DNA of 64,000 nt from an uncultured Bacteroidales bacterium (GTDB lineage Bacteria; Bacteroidota; Bacteroidia; Bacteroidales; Muribaculaceae), in assembly GCA_902774055.1 (NCBI GenBank), contig CACYGX010000008.1, positions 53,561 through 117,560 on the forward strand. Direction: 5' to 3'. This document shows positions 26,729 through 35,625 of this stretch, in pieces. A program made the translations under genes and the position numbers. The notes below the pieces were generated by a model. It made no database searches, had not been told where the DNA came from, and saw only the letters and a program-made list of their open reading frames with translations. Positions within the stretch are counted from its first letter, which is position 1. Every line of letters begins with the position of its first letter.

Positions 26729-27694
26729 TTAGTAGTTGCGTCCAGCGAGTTTATTGGCCATTGACACAAAGGCCTGCTTGTCTTCATCAGCCATTCCGAC
26801 TTGATTGAAAGCATTGACTGCAAGATCGTTATATCGGGCGATAGCCTCCTCGGCCAGTTGGCGGACACCCAGACGTTCATACAAGCGCGTCATGCCGGCC
26901 ACCTTGTCGTCACGGGTGGCATAGGGGTCATTGAGCCAGTGGCGCAACTCGTCGGCATCATCGCCCTGGGCGAGTCTCATGGCATTAATCAGCAAGAAGG
27001 TCTTCTTGTTGTTCATGATGTCGCCGCCAATTTCCTTGCCGAAGGTCTTAGGATCACCCCACACGTCAAGGACGTCATCCCTGAGTTGGAAGGCCAAACC
27101 CATGTTCACACCCGCTTCATAGAGCATCTCGGCATCCTTGGCGTCGGCATCGGCAAGCAGGGCGCCCATCTTCAAGGCACAACCCAGCAGAACGGACGTT
27201 TTCAACCGTATCATGTTGATATACTCATCGACAGTGACATCGTTGCGGTACTCGTAGTCCATATCCCACTGCTGCCCCTCGTAAATCTCGATGGCGGTCT
27301 TATTGAAAAGGTCCATCACAGGCCAATTCATGGTGCGGGCAATGTACTGTGTAGCAATGGTCAACATCGTGTCACCGCTCAAGATGGCGGTATTGTCGTT
27401 CCAGCGGCGGTGAACAGTGGTTTTACCGCGACGCACATCGGCATTATCCATCACGTCATCGTGCAGCAACGTGAAGTTGTGGAACATCTCCAGTCCCACG
27501 GCTGCCTCGAGCGCCTGATCAACTTGGCCGCCCATTGCTTCACATGCCATGAGCAACAGCACGGGACGGACGCGCTTGCCGCCCAGAGCCATGTGATAGG
27601 CGATGGGTTCATACAGTTGTTCGGGAGCCTTGGGATAAGGGATAGAGGCAATTGCTTGATTGACAAGGTTTAGATAATATTGAAAATCTTTCAT
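26729..27694 (-). CDS. Polyprenyl (geranyl/farnesyl/geranylgeranyl) diphosphate synthase
   Basis: The 321-residue all-helical trans-prenyltransferase has the first Asp-rich motif LLHDDVMDNADVRRG (about 75-89) and the second FQLRDDVLDVWGD (about 203-215). Both bind magnesium and diphosphate. It extends DMAPP/GPP with IPP. The residues before the first motif (FHNFT, about 70-74) help set chain length, but I do not assign a product. It sits between small lipoprotein genes and tatD on the minus strand. IspH, at 29672, supplies the precursors for this pathway. Confidence 0.93.
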   Translation of the reverse strand: MKDFQYYLNLVNQAIASIPYPKAPEQLYEPIAYHMALGGKRVRPVLLLMACEAMGGQVDQALEAAVGLEMFHNFTLLHDDVMDNADVRRGKTTVHRRWNDNTAILSGDTMLTIATQYIARTMNWPVMDLFNKTAIEIYEGQQWDMDYEYRNDVTVDEYINMIRLKTSVLLGCALKMGALLADADAKDAEMLYEAGVNMGLAFQLRDDVLDVWGDPKTFGKEIGGDIMNNKKTFLLINAMRLAQGDDADELRHWLNDPYATRDDKVAGMTRLYERLGVRQLAEEAIARYNDLAVNAFNQVGMADEDKQAFVSMANKLAGRNY

Positions 27695-27752
27695 AATGAT
27701 TTCGGTTTTTTCTCTTTTAGTGACTGCAAAACTGGCGAATGCCTAACTTTTT

Positions 27753-28409
27753 CTATTCTTTCTTCAATCCCGCCTGGTAAGCGTTGTGGAAGATATTAAA
27801 CTCCTCTTGGGTATAGATAGAGTGCAACTCATTGACGCGGGCATCGATATCGGCCATATCAGCACCAGGCTGGTTAGCGTCATGGGCCAGAGCCGAGCCA
27901 AGGGCAGCAGGCCGCGAGGCCTGGGCATATACGCACATCTGCTCATGCAGTGAATAACCTGCAACAGTAGCCTCTATCGTGCTGTCAAACACCTCGACAT
28001 GCCGGTCATAACCCACGGTGTAGCACAGCCAATGTATCAGCGACAGATAATCGGCTGCCGAATCGGTATCGAATTGGCGCAATCGGAGCAAATCCAGCAT
28101 GGGAGGCACCTTGAGCTGGGCCAGTTCGGTGGGCGACAGAACTATCACGTGCGAAGCCTGGAATAGCGAGTCACGCCCGTCATCATTCAGCACCTGGGCA
28201 AACGCACGATTGGCGGCCTTGACCTCCCACGGCCATTTCAAGCTGTCGTTGCGCAAGGCATTAAATCGTTGCACCACCTGATGCATCGCTGCCGTGTCGC
28301 CCCACGCCGACAGGAATTGCCTTCCAGCCGCCTCTCCCCGCTTGCTGGCGCCACTGCATGCGCACAATAGCAACATCAAGCCAATCAATATTAAGGGTAA
28401 ACGTCTCAT
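27753..28409 (-). CDS. Lipoprotein of unknown function
   Basis: The 218-residue protein has a lipoprotein signal with the lipobox LLCAC (Cys near 18). No domain is recognised. The body is mostly predicted helical, with alternating charged and hydrophobic residues. Its start overlaps the upstream small lipoprotein gene by four bases, so the two are translationally coupled and probably work together. They precede the prenyl synthase and tatD genes. No function is proposed. Confidence 0.72.
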   Translation of the reverse strand: MRRLPLILIGLMLLLCACSGASKRGEAAGRQFLSAWGDTAAMHQVVQRFNALRNDSLKWPWEVKAANRAFAQVLNDDGRDSLFQASHVIVLSPTELAQLKVPPMLDLLRLRQFDTDSAADYLSLIHWLCYTVGYDRHVEVFDSTIEATVAGYSLHEQMCVYAQASRPAALGSALAHDANQPGADMADIDARVNELHSIYTQEEFNIFHNAYQAGLKKE

Positions 28410-28711
28410 TTCTCGTTAGGGAATATGGATTGATACAGTGGTTTATCTTTCTCCTTGAGATAGGAACGGAAAGCCTCGTCAAACGCCCTCACTGCCGCCG
28501 AGTCACGTTTCAGGGCATACACGCTCTGCTTGGCCTTAGCATCCATCACCGCCCGTTCCATCGACATGGTGTCGGTGTGATCGATCGCTACTAGCGCTGC
28601 TGCGGCCCTCATGCCGCTGTCGCGGGCCTCGGCGTCCAGCGGCGATTTCTTCTCGCCACAACCGCCTAGCAGCACCGCCGTCAGGGCCAATATGTATAAT
28701 AGTTGTTTCAT
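28406..28711 (-). CDS. Small lipoprotein of unknown function
   Basis: The 101-residue protein has a signal peptide and lipobox (VLLGGC, Cys near 18), followed by a short charged helical body ending KDKPLYQSIFPNEK. It is the first gene of the minus-strand group 28711-25946 and has a good promoter upstream. It overlaps the next lipoprotein gene by four bases. No homologue is recognised. Confidence 0.7.
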   Translation of the reverse strand: MKQLLYILALTAVLLGGCGEKKSPLDAEARDSGMRAAAALVAIDHTDTMSMERAVMDAKAKQSVYALKRDSAAVRAFDEAFRSYLKEKDKPLYQSIFPNEK

Positions 28712-28731
28712 AAAGCCATTCTGTTATGCCA

Positions 28732-28739
28732 CAAAATTA
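28732..28739 (-). promoter_or_regulatory. Promoter -7 element of the lipoprotein-prenyl synthase-tatD group
   Basis: CAAAATTA reads TAATTTTG on the minus strand and lies 21 bases upstream of the start at 28711. Confidence 0.6.
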
Positions 28740-28878
28740 CAAATAATTGGAACAACCCCCTACAACATCAGCGCATTTTATTTTTTTCAGCACCGTTGAT
28801 GCCGCTATCGACAGCCATAATCGGGCTTCAACAGCGACTTTTTCGTTTTGACATTATTTACCAGTTGAGATAATTTGT

Positions 28879-28919
28879 GACACACAACTCGACATTCAGT
28901 GTTGTGTCTCGTTTTTTTT
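28879..28919 (+). terminator. Orphan terminator-like hairpin upstream of cmk
   Basis: GACACACAACT pairs imperfectly with AGTGTTGTGTC, followed by TCGTTTTTTTT. There is no plus-strand gene upstream of it: the neighbour at 28711 runs the other way. It may mark the 3' end of an unannotated short RNA starting after 28740, or it may be chance. Confidence 0.4.
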
Positions 28920-28922
28920 GAT

Positions 28923-28930
28923 TAATTTTG
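28923..28930 (+). promoter_or_regulatory. Promoter -7 element of the cmk-ispH operon
   Basis: TAATTTTG matches TAnnTTTG and lies 31 bases before the ATG at 28961. Confidence 0.65.
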
Positions 28931-28960
28931 TGGGCAGTTAGTCAACATTAATTATAAACG

Positions 28961-29662
28961 ATGACACTAAAGAAGATTACAATTGCCATCGATGGGCACT
29001 CATCGACAGGCAAGAGCACGATGGCAAAAACACTGGCCAAGCGCATTGGTTATGCCTATGTGGACACGGGCGCGATGTACCGTGCGGTAACCCTGTTTGC
29101 CCTGCGCAACAAGCTCATCAAGGGTGAAAAAGTGGACGAGAAGGCGCTGAAGGAACACCTCAAGCGCGGCGACATCGCCATCACGTTCCGTCCCACCAAG
29201 GAGGGCAAGAGCGTGACGGTGCTCAATGGCAAAAACGTGGAGCGCTACATCCGTTCGATGCGCGTGAGCAGTGTGGTGAGTATCATTGCCGCCATCGGTT
29301 TTGTGCGCAAGGCGATGGTCAAGCAGCAACAGGCCATGGGTAAGGACAAGGGACTGGTGATGGACGGTCGTGACATCGGCACAGTGGTATTCCCCGATGC
29401 CGAGATGAAGGTCTTTGCCACGGCTAGCCCCGAGGTGCGTGCCCAACGCCGCTTTGACGAGTTGCGCGCCAAGGGTGACACCACCACGACCTTTGACGAA
29501 GTGCTTGCCAATGTCAATGAGCGCGACCGCATCGACAGCACCCGCAAGGAGAGCCCCCTGCGCCAAGCCGACGACGCTGTGGTGCTGGATAACTCTAACA
29601 TGTCCTTCGCCGAGCAAAACGAATGGCTGTATAACCTGTACCTCGATAGGGCAAAAGCCTAA
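28961..29662 (+). CDS. cmk: Cytidylate kinase
   Basis: The 233-residue protein has the Walker A loop [19 protein letters not shown] (about 8-26), the [11 protein letters not shown] segment that binds CMP, and [15 protein letters not shown]. It phosphorylates CMP and dCMP with ATP. The length is normal. It is followed nine bases later by ispH, an association seen in several bacterial groups. It also has its own clear promoter. Confidence 0.96.
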   Translation: MTLKKITIAIDGHSSTGKSTMAKTLAKRIGYAYVDTGAMYRAVTLFALRNKLIKGEKVDEKALKEHLKRGDIAITFRPTKEGKSVTVLNGKNVERYIRSMRVSSVVSIIAAIGFVRKAMVKQQQAMGKDKGLVMDGRDIGTVVFPDAEMKVFATASPEVRAQRRFDELRAKGDTTTTFDEVLANVNERDRIDSTRKESPLRQADDAVVLDNSNMSFAEQNEWLYNLYLDRAKA

Positions 29663-29671
29663 CGTGTAACA

Positions 29672-30556
29672 GTGGCGATTATTGAGATCGATAAGGGGTC
29701 GGGGTTCTGCTTTGGCGTGACAACTGCCATTCGCAAGGCCGAGGAAGAGCTCAACAAATCGGGGCACCTCTACTGCCTGGGCGACATTGTGCACAATACC
29801 GCCGAGGTGGACCGTCTCGCCAGCCGCGGCCTGGAGACCATTACCCACGAGGACTTGGAACGGCTTCATGACGTGAAAGTGTTGCTCAGGGCCCATGGTG
29901 AGCCGCCCGAGACCTATGAGACCGCACGCCGCAACCGCATCGAGATCATCGATGCCACCTGTCCCGTGGTGCTCAAGCTGCAACAGCGCATCAACGCCAC
30001 CTTCCACAGCAACGAGGCAACGGAGCCCGCACCGCAAATCGTCATCTACGGCAAACGCGGACACGCCGAAGTCCTCGGTCTTGTGGGACAGACCCAGGGG
30101 CAGGCAACTGTCATCGAGAACATCGAAGAAATTGACAAAATCGATTACTCTCGCGACATCTACCTCTATTCCCAGACGACCAAGAGCGTTCAGGAATTTA
30201 GCCACATCGTCGAGGAAATCAAGCGGCGCGTGCAGCCAGGCGTCACCTTTCGCAGTTTTGACACCATCTGCCGTTCGGTGGCCAACCGAATTCCGCAGAT
30301 ACGGCAATTTGCGGCCCAGCACGAGCTGATTCTGTTCGTCAGCGGGGCAAAAAGCAGCAATGGGCGCATCCTGTTTGCCGAATGCCAAGACGCTAACCCC
30401 GAGTCACACCTCATCAGCGGGGAAGCCGATATCGACCCCACATGGCTCGAGGGAAAGAACCGCATCGGCATCTGCGGTGCCACGTCAACGCCACGGTGGC
30501 TCATGCAACGTGTGAGCGATGCCGTGCAACGCATCACTAACGACAAAACAAGCTAA
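29672..30556 (+). CDS. ispH: 4-hydroxy-3-methylbut-2-enyl diphosphate reductase
   Basis: The 294-residue protein starts at GTG 29672, nine bases after cmk. The three conserved cysteines that hold the iron-sulfur cluster are in GFCFGVTTAIRKAEEEL, IIDATCPVV and GICGATSTPRWL. HGEPPE and SGEADIDP-type segments are also present. It is the last enzyme of the MEP isoprenoid path and forms IPP and DMAPP. The length is normal for the single-domain form. The prenyl synthase at 26729 would use its products. Confidence 0.96.
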   Translation: MAIIEIDKGSGFCFGVTTAIRKAEEELNKSGHLYCLGDIVHNTAEVDRLASRGLETITHEDLERLHDVKVLLRAHGEPPETYETARRNRIEIIDATCPVVLKLQQRINATFHSNEATEPAPQIVIYGKRGHAEVLGLVGQTQGQATVIENIEEIDKIDYSRDIYLYSQTTKSVQEFSHIVEEIKRRVQPGVTFRSFDTICRSVANRIPQIRQFAAQHELILFVSGAKSSNGRILFAECQDANPESHLISGEADIDPTWLEGKNRIGICGATSTPRWLMQRVSDAVQRITNDKTS

Positions 30557-30573
30557 TCGCTATCACTAAGAAT

Positions 30574-31713
30574 ATGACAAAAAAGAACCTTATCATCACC
30601 ATCATCCTCCTCGCCGTCATCGACTTGCTGGCAGCGGGCTGGTACATGTCACGTCGCATCGAGGCCAGCGGCAAGAGTCAAAGCCTGTTTGACCAGCGAG
30701 ACTCGACAGAGGTCATTGCCATGGCCGACACGGTGACTTCGGCATCACAGGCCGATGTGTTTGACAAGGAGCAGCACAACACCTATTATTTCATTGCCAA
30801 CTCGCCCAACATTCATGGTGACGAGACCTCCTACTATACCAGCATCAAGCACGTTAAGGTGCGCTGGCCCAAGAAGATCAACGGCAATGACTCGCCCGAG
30901 GAATTGAATAAGGAGTTGATAAGGAAAGCCTTCGGCAACAGTCAGAGCCAGCTGAAGGATGCACGCTACATGTATCTCAACACGCCGTCATTCAACAAGC
31001 CCATCGGGTCGGACTACCACACGCTCAGCAAGGCGCCAAGGATTTATCCCGTGTATGGCAACGTGAGCCAGGTGATGGTCTATCCCTACATGACCTCCCA
31101 GCGCCTGCTGGTGATGGAAATCGACAAGGTTGAGTACAACGGCAACACCACACTCGAAAACACGACCTATGTCCACTATGACCGCCAGAACCAGCGCCTC
31201 CTCTCGCGCGTGGACATCCTCATGACCGATGTGGAAAAGGAGACCAAACTGCTCAAGACCATCAACAAGAAAATCGATGAACTCAACAGGGGACGAGGCG
31301 AGGACAAGCAGTTGCAGCATGCGCTGAATGTGCCCGCCGAGATCTGCTGCCGCAAGAACGGCATCCTGTTCCAGTTCAAGCAGGGCACCATCTCCAGTTC
31401 ACCCATCGACATCATGATCGACTATGACAAGGTCAAGGATTTCCTCACCAAGGACTTTGAACTACTGGTGGACAATAACGACAGTTACTGGGTCTATAAA
31501 CAGAAGCCCGAGGCCGAGCCCATCAATCCCTCACGGGTGACTAAACCTGCGGCACAAAGCACGCTCGCTAAGCCCGTGGTCACTAAACCCGTGACCAACA
31601 AGCATGAGGTTACGCCAAAACAAACCAAGAAGACCAGGTATAACGGGGCAAAGCGTAAATCTGGACATTACGGTCGCGCTGGGAAACGTCATTGGAGCCG
31701 TCGCCGACGCTAA
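30574..31713 (+). CDS. Membrane-anchored protein of unknown function with basic C-terminal tail
   Basis: The 379-residue protein has one N-terminal membrane segment (about 5-24), then a periplasmic-type domain (about 55-310) with the core YGNVSQVMVYPYMTSQRLLVM. This weakly resembles DUF3298/RsiV-like proteins. The last 70 residues are Lys/Arg/Thr/Pro-rich and end in RRRR, and such tails often bind anionic polymers. The 3' end overlaps the convergent MBL hydrolase gene by 104 bases. It lies 17 bases after ispH and is likely in the cmk operon. The function is unknown. Confidence 0.68.
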   Translation: MTKKNLIITIILLAVIDLLAAGWYMSRRIEASGKSQSLFDQRDSTEVIAMADTVTSASQADVFDKEQHNTYYFIANSPNIHGDETSYYTSIKHVKVRWPKKINGNDSPEELNKELIRKAFGNSQSQLKDARYMYLNTPSFNKPIGSDYHTLSKAPRIYPVYGNVSQVMVYPYMTSQRLLVMEIDKVEYNGNTTLENTTYVHYDRQNQRLLSRVDILMTDVEKETKLLKTINKKIDELNRGRGEDKQLQHALNVPAEICCRKNGILFQFKQGTISSSPIDIMIDYDKVKDFLTKDFELLVDNNDSYWVYKQKPEAEPINPSRVTKPAAQSTLAKPVVTKPVTNKHEVTPKQTKKTRYNGAKRKSGHYGRAGKRHWSRRRR

Positions 31714-32638
31714 GTCCACGCGCCTCGAGCGCATCGCGCATTGTCGTCAATGCGATTTCTTCGGTATTATTGTCCTTGCTCAAGTGGCACAAGAACACAT
31801 AGTGCAAGCCCTCATGGTAATGCTCGGCGACAAACCGGGCCGCCACCTTATTGTCCAGGTGTCCTTTCTCACCCATGACGCGGTCCTTGAGCATCTGGGG
31901 ATAGCGACCGGTTAACAGCATCTCCGAGTCATAGTTGCACTCAATCATCAGGTAGTTGGCTTGGCTCATATAGTGGGCAGCCCGTTCGGTAATGATACCC
32001 ATATCGGTGGCCACGACAAAGCGCTCCCCCTCATACTCGATGCTAAATCCCACGCTCTTCACATCGTGCAGCGTCTCAAAGGCGGTAATCTCCATATCCA
32101 TGATGCGGAACGGAATCTCCTTGAAGATGGGGACATGCTGGTCGCGGATGCGGCCACTGATGCGGCAACGCTGCAGCATCTGGGCCATCACGCCCATGGT
32201 GCAGAAGACGCTGCACCGGCATGCCTTCACCGCCTCATAGAGGCACCTCATGTGGTCCTGGTGGGCATGAGTGAGCAGGATGCCCTTGACCATATCACGG
32301 CTGATGCCATTGCGCTCGAGTTCGGCAAACGCCTGGTCCAGTGTGGGGACGTCCTGACGCTCGGGATTCTTTTTCTTGCGGTGATACTTGACCGGCTCAC
32401 GGATGCCCGCATCAATCAGGATACCGCCCCGGGGAGTGCCCAGGTAGGCGCAGTTGCCGCTACTGCCACTGCTCAGGCTCATAAAGCACAAGCCCTTACC
32501 CACCCCCGTATAACGGGGAGCGGTCTCGATTGGCGCAACAGCCTCCAGCTCGTGGGGCGTGTCATCACCATCCACGTCAAATGCTATCTTGAGCGGGCGT
32601 CCGTCGTTGGTATATCCTTTATATTTATGGCCTGGCAT
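31610..32638 (-). CDS. MBL-fold metallohydrolase, WalJ/YycJ-like
   Basis: The 342-residue protein has a metallo-beta-lactamase domain with SLSSGSSGNC (about 54-63), the metal motif THAHQDH, and VATDMG. This is the YycJ/WalJ arrangement. WalJ-type proteins have been linked to cell-wall homeostasis and DNA processing, and the function here is not certain. About 50 residues precede the usual family start; an ATG at 32482 is an alternative. The C-terminal part (31610-31713) overlaps the convergent gene on the other strand. It lies 15 bases downstream of the RsmI-like gene. Confidence 0.82.
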   Translation of the reverse strand: MPGHKYKGYTNDGRPLKIAFDVDGDDTPHELEAVAPIETAPRYTGVGKGLCFMSLSSGSSGNCAYLGTPRGGILIDAGIREPVKYHRKKKNPERQDVPTLDQAFAELERNGISRDMVKGILLTHAHQDHMRCLYEAVKACRCSVFCTMGVMAQMLQRCRISGRIRDQHVPIFKEIPFRIMDMEITAFETLHDVKSVGFSIEYEGERFVVATDMGIITERAAHYMSQANYLMIECNYDSEMLLTGRYPQMLKDRVMGEKGHLDNKVAARFVAEHYHEGLHYVFLCHLSKDNNTEEIALTTMRDALEARGLSVGDGSNDVSQRDRNVQIYALPRYTWSSWFVLA

Positions 32639-32653
32639 ATCGTGTAGTGCGGT

Positions 32654-33370
32654 TTATTGGTATAACAGGAAGATGGTGGGAATCTTGTGGTAATCATACT
32701 GCGATTGCTTCCATTCTCCCAATGTGCGAGTAATAATGCTCTGGTTCTCACCAGTGATATCACTTGCCACACACAGGCGCATGCGGCTCGGCAGATGGGT
32801 GGCAAGATCGGCAATGAGCTGGTTGTTGCGATAAGGTGCCTCGATGAAAATCTGGGTCTGGTGCTCACGCTCGATGCGACGCGTCATCTCCTTGAGACGC
32901 GCCTGGCGCGCCTGGCCATCCACTGGGAGATACCCCTCAAAGGCGAACCGTTGCCCATTGAAGCCCGAGGCCATCAAACTCATCAAGATGCTTGACGGGC
33001 CCACCAGCGGCACGACCTTGTAACCGCGACGTTGGGCAATGGCTACGAGATCGGCGCCAGGATCGGCCACGGCAGGGCAGCCTGCATCGCTGATGACACC
33101 CACGGCCTCTCCACGGCCGATAGGGTCCAAAAAGGCCTCGATGGCTGCAGTATCCTTGAGGTCGGTGTGCTCGTTCAGTTCGTTGAAGGTGAGACTGTCG
33201 ATATCGATGCTGCGGTCACACTTTTTGAGAAAACGACGGGCCGAGCGCACACTCTCCACAACAAAATGCTTAATTCCGCGCACAACCTCAATGTTGTAAG
33301 CGGGAAGCACCTTGTCCAGTGGCACATCACTCAACTGGCAGGGAATCAAGTATAAACCAGCCTCGGTCAT
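32654..33370 (-). CDS. RsmI-like SAM-dependent methyltransferase
   Basis: The 238-residue protein belongs to the tetrapyrrole methylase fold group that includes RsmI, the 16S rRNA C1402 2'-O-methyltransferase. It has GVISDAGCPAVADPGADLV (about 89-107), VGPSSILMSLMASGF and FEGYLP. RsmI itself usually begins with a longer GxLYVVATPIGN motif; here the start reads GLYLIPCQLSD. It is therefore the shorter Bacteroidetes relative rather than certain RsmI. It heads a two-gene unit with the MBL hydrolase. Confidence 0.82.
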   Translation of the reverse strand: MTEAGLYLIPCQLSDVPLDKVLPAYNIEVVRGIKHFVVESVRSARRFLKKCDRSIDIDSLTFNELNEHTDLKDTAAIEAFLDPIGRGEAVGVISDAGCPAVADPGADLVAIAQRRGYKVVPLVGPSSILMSLMASGFNGQRFAFEGYLPVDGQARQARLKEMTRRIEREHQTQIFIEAPYRNNQLIADLATHLPSRMRLCVASDITGENQSIITRTLGEWKQSQYDYHKIPTIFLLYQ

Positions 33371-33403
33371 CTATTAAATGGCATTTATCGTACAAGTAAT
33401 TTG

Positions 33404-33411
33404 CAAAGATA
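33404..33411 (-). promoter_or_regulatory. Promoter -7 element of the RsmI-like/MBL unit
   Basis: CAAAGATA reads TATCTTTG on the minus strand, 33 bases upstream of the start at 33370, with a CAA (minus TTG) about 23 bases further. Confidence 0.55.
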
Positions 33412-33528
33412 ATCATTATTTCCCACTTATGTTTCAATTTTCTTGGTTCTTATCTCCTAAAGTACACATTTGATGTTATCATTGTACAAAAAGACATGCT
33501 CACGGCATCATTTTTGAAGAAAAATACG

Positions 33529-33536
33529 TAATTTTG
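33529..33536 (+). promoter_or_regulatory. Promoter -7 element of the 33609 dockerin gene
   Basis: TAATTTTG matches TAnnTTTG exactly and lies about 72 bases before the ATG at 33609. Confidence 0.6.
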
Positions 33537-33608
33537 CCCCAATAAAGGTTAAGAATTAGCTTTTATTCATAATTCAGCATTTTTCAATCACTTTAAAGAA
33601 CAAATAAC

Positions 33609-35501
33609 ATGAAAAAAGTATTACTCCTTCTCGTTACGTCCTTAGCCATTACCACAATGGTCAGCGCACAATCCCAACACGTAGTTCTGAACTCCGCCGT
33701 GAGCCCACAGCACACTCGGGCCATGCAACAAGAGATGCAAATGGCGACAAATTCAAGAGTGGCTGCAGTGCCCGTCGGCGATAATCTGGACATCCGCTAC
33801 ATCAGGCCCGCTGGCGCGTTCAGCGGCACTTATCTGATAAAAAACAATGAAATATACGGCGAACTCTCTATGCCATGCATGCAGGTTAAGCCCTATGCGC
33901 CATATACTTATCACGGTATCGCCAATGGCGTGAGCCCTGAAGCCACTTGCCGCTGGAATTACCAACTATGGAACGAATCAATGCAGACCACTGGTGAGTA
34001 TGAACTCAACAACTCGATGGACCTGACTTTGAAATATGGCATCGAGCAGGTTGATGTACCCAAGTGGATAGTCAATGACCAAGGCCAGCAGTACTATTAC
34101 CAAATGGGAGAAAAGGCGTACTTCATAAATCCATACTCCTACGAAACACACCGTGTGGCCAAAGTGTTGTCCTATCCCACTTTTGCCATGGGCTATGAAT
34201 ACGGTTACGACGATTTGTTGGTCTCCAGCAAGACCTTCAATCCCATAAAATTCCAAGATGTGGGAATCATCTCTGAGATGTATTACAGCGGTTGTGATCC
34301 TTACGGCGACAACGAGCGCGGTTGGTGGTTCGGCAAGAACGGGGGCAAGAACGGCTACCGCTTTGATGGCATTGCACAGGCCTTTGAGCAACCCACCCAC
34401 CCCTATCTGCTCAAGCAGGTAGTTCTCGAGGCCAGCATCATTCAAGTGGCGACCCCAGTAGAGATGACCTGCAGGATTTACCGCTTGGATGGTGGCATTC
34501 CCGCTTATCAGGATAATGAAGCCGTTACCCTGCCCGAGGAACCTGGGGAACTTGTAGCCTGCGGTAAGGCCACAGTTACCCCTGATAATACCTCCGACAA
34601 TCACAACTTCATCTTTTTCACTCTCTATAACGAGGAAGACGGAACGCCATGTGATAAGGGGCTCTCTATCGACTACCCTATCCTGGTGGTTGTTGACGGT
34701 TATAACGACCCCGAGATGGACGGCCTGGTTGACTTTACCGCCGCCATCAGCGCCGACTATTACACGGACGAGGGTTACGGCGAGCTGTCATACATCAAAA
34801 TGGGAAAAACTGACGATGAGGGCAACATTGACGGTGAATATGTTTGGAAAGGATTAAACAACTTTTTTGGCAGCGGAACCATGAAAACCGGTTTGACGAT
34901 TTTCCTCACCATCGACCAGCCCTATCTCGCGTTCAAGCAGGACCAGGAGGACGGCGAGTACCGCTTCCCCTTTGTGGGCGGTGTGATGGAGAAAGAGTTT
35001 GTGCAAGACGACGGCACCCAGGTGACGACCCGCAGCATTGAGTTTTTGTCATGTTATCGAAGTGAAGAGGGTGACATCTATCCGCACGAGAAAGGCGAAG
35101 ACGAATTGCCCGAATGGCTTGAAATCGAATTGACTGACGGGCAGAACGAGGATGGCGAGTTTAACCACATCGTGACTGCCACGGTCAGCGCCGAGCCCCT
35201 CCCCCCGGGTCTTACCTATCGAGAAGCGACCGTGGTATTTGAGGGCAAGGGGTGCTACATCAATTACACCTTCAAGCAGGGCTTTAATGACTATCCCACG
35301 CCCCTGCGGGGAGACGTCAACGGCGACGGCGAGGTCACTATCGCTGATGTCAACCTATTGATAGACATCATCATGACTTACTATAAGACGAGTAACGCCA
35401 CCATCAAAATGACCAACCCCGCTGACGTCAACATGGACGGCGAAATCTCTATCGCCGACGTTAATGAGGTCATCAACATCATATTGGGTAAAAACGCCTG
35501 A
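33609..35501 (+). CDS. Large secreted protein with two C-terminal dockerin repeats
   Basis: The 630-residue protein has a signal peptide (cleavage after VSAQ). The long body (about 30-550) shows no recognised domain; it is rich in Tyr, Gly and Asp and likely beta-structured. The C-terminus holds two good dockerin loops, DVNGDGEVTIADVNLLIDIIM and DVNMDGEISIADVNEVINIIL, separated by about 22 residues. There is no obvious catalytic motif. It is a single-gene unit with a promoter and a strong terminator. A surface-attached binding or structural role is inferred only from the dockerin. Confidence 0.78.
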   Translation: MKKVLLLLVTSLAITTMVSAQSQHVVLNSAVSPQHTRAMQQEMQMATNSRVAAVPVGDNLDIRYIRPAGAFSGTYLIKNNEIYGELSMPCMQVKPYAPYTYHGIANGVSPEATCRWNYQLWNESMQTTGEYELNNSMDLTLKYGIEQVDVPKWIVNDQGQQYYYQMGEKAYFINPYSYETHRVAKVLSYPTFAMGYEYGYDDLLVSSKTFNPIKFQDVGIISEMYYSGCDPYGDNERGWWFGKNGGKNGYRFDGIAQAFEQPTHPYLLKQVVLEASIIQVATPVEMTCRIYRLDGGIPAYQDNEAVTLPEEPGELVACGKATVTPDNTSDNHNFIFFTLYNEEDGTPCDKGLSIDYPILVVVDGYNDPEMDGLVDFTAAISADYYTDEGYGELSYIKMGKTDDEGNIDGEYVWKGLNNFFGSGTMKTGLTIFLTIDQPYLAFKQDQEDGEYRFPFVGGVMEKEFVQDDGTQVTTRSIEFLSCYRSEEGDIYPHEKGEDELPEWLEIELTDGQNEDGEFNHIVTATVSAEPLPPGLTYREATVVFEGKGCYINYTFKQGFNDYPTPLRGDVNGDGEVTIADVNLLIDIIMTYYKTSNATIKMTNPADVNMDGEISIADVNEVINIILGKNA

Positions 35502-35522
35502 TACAGTAAACCTCACATAACG

Positions 35523-35568
35523 ATTGCCGCCACATTTTCTCACAAAAGAGATAAAATGTGGCGGCAAT
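35523..35568. terminator. 16-bp-stem terminator after the dockerin gene
   Basis: ATTGCCGCCACATTTT and AAAATGTGGCGGCAAT are perfect complements around a 14-base loop. There is no long U-run beyond the stem. It lies 22 bases after the stop and before the phoH promoter. Confidence 0.75.
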
Positions 35569-35592
35569 TGTTGTAGGCATGAATTTATTGTG

Positions 35593-35600
35593 TAATTTTG
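35593..35600 (+). promoter_or_regulatory. Promoter -7 element of phoH
   Basis: TAATTTTG matches TAnnTTTG and lies 26 bases before the ATG at 35626. Confidence 0.65.
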
Positions 35601-35625
35601 TGCTAGATTTCATTAAGGATTTTGA

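Noticed and set aside
29000-30388. A 462-codon open frame on the minus strand opposite cmk and ispH.
   Set aside because: It lies fully antisense to two clear housekeeping genes and has the His/Val/Leu/Asp-rich composition of shadow frames in GC-rich DNA.
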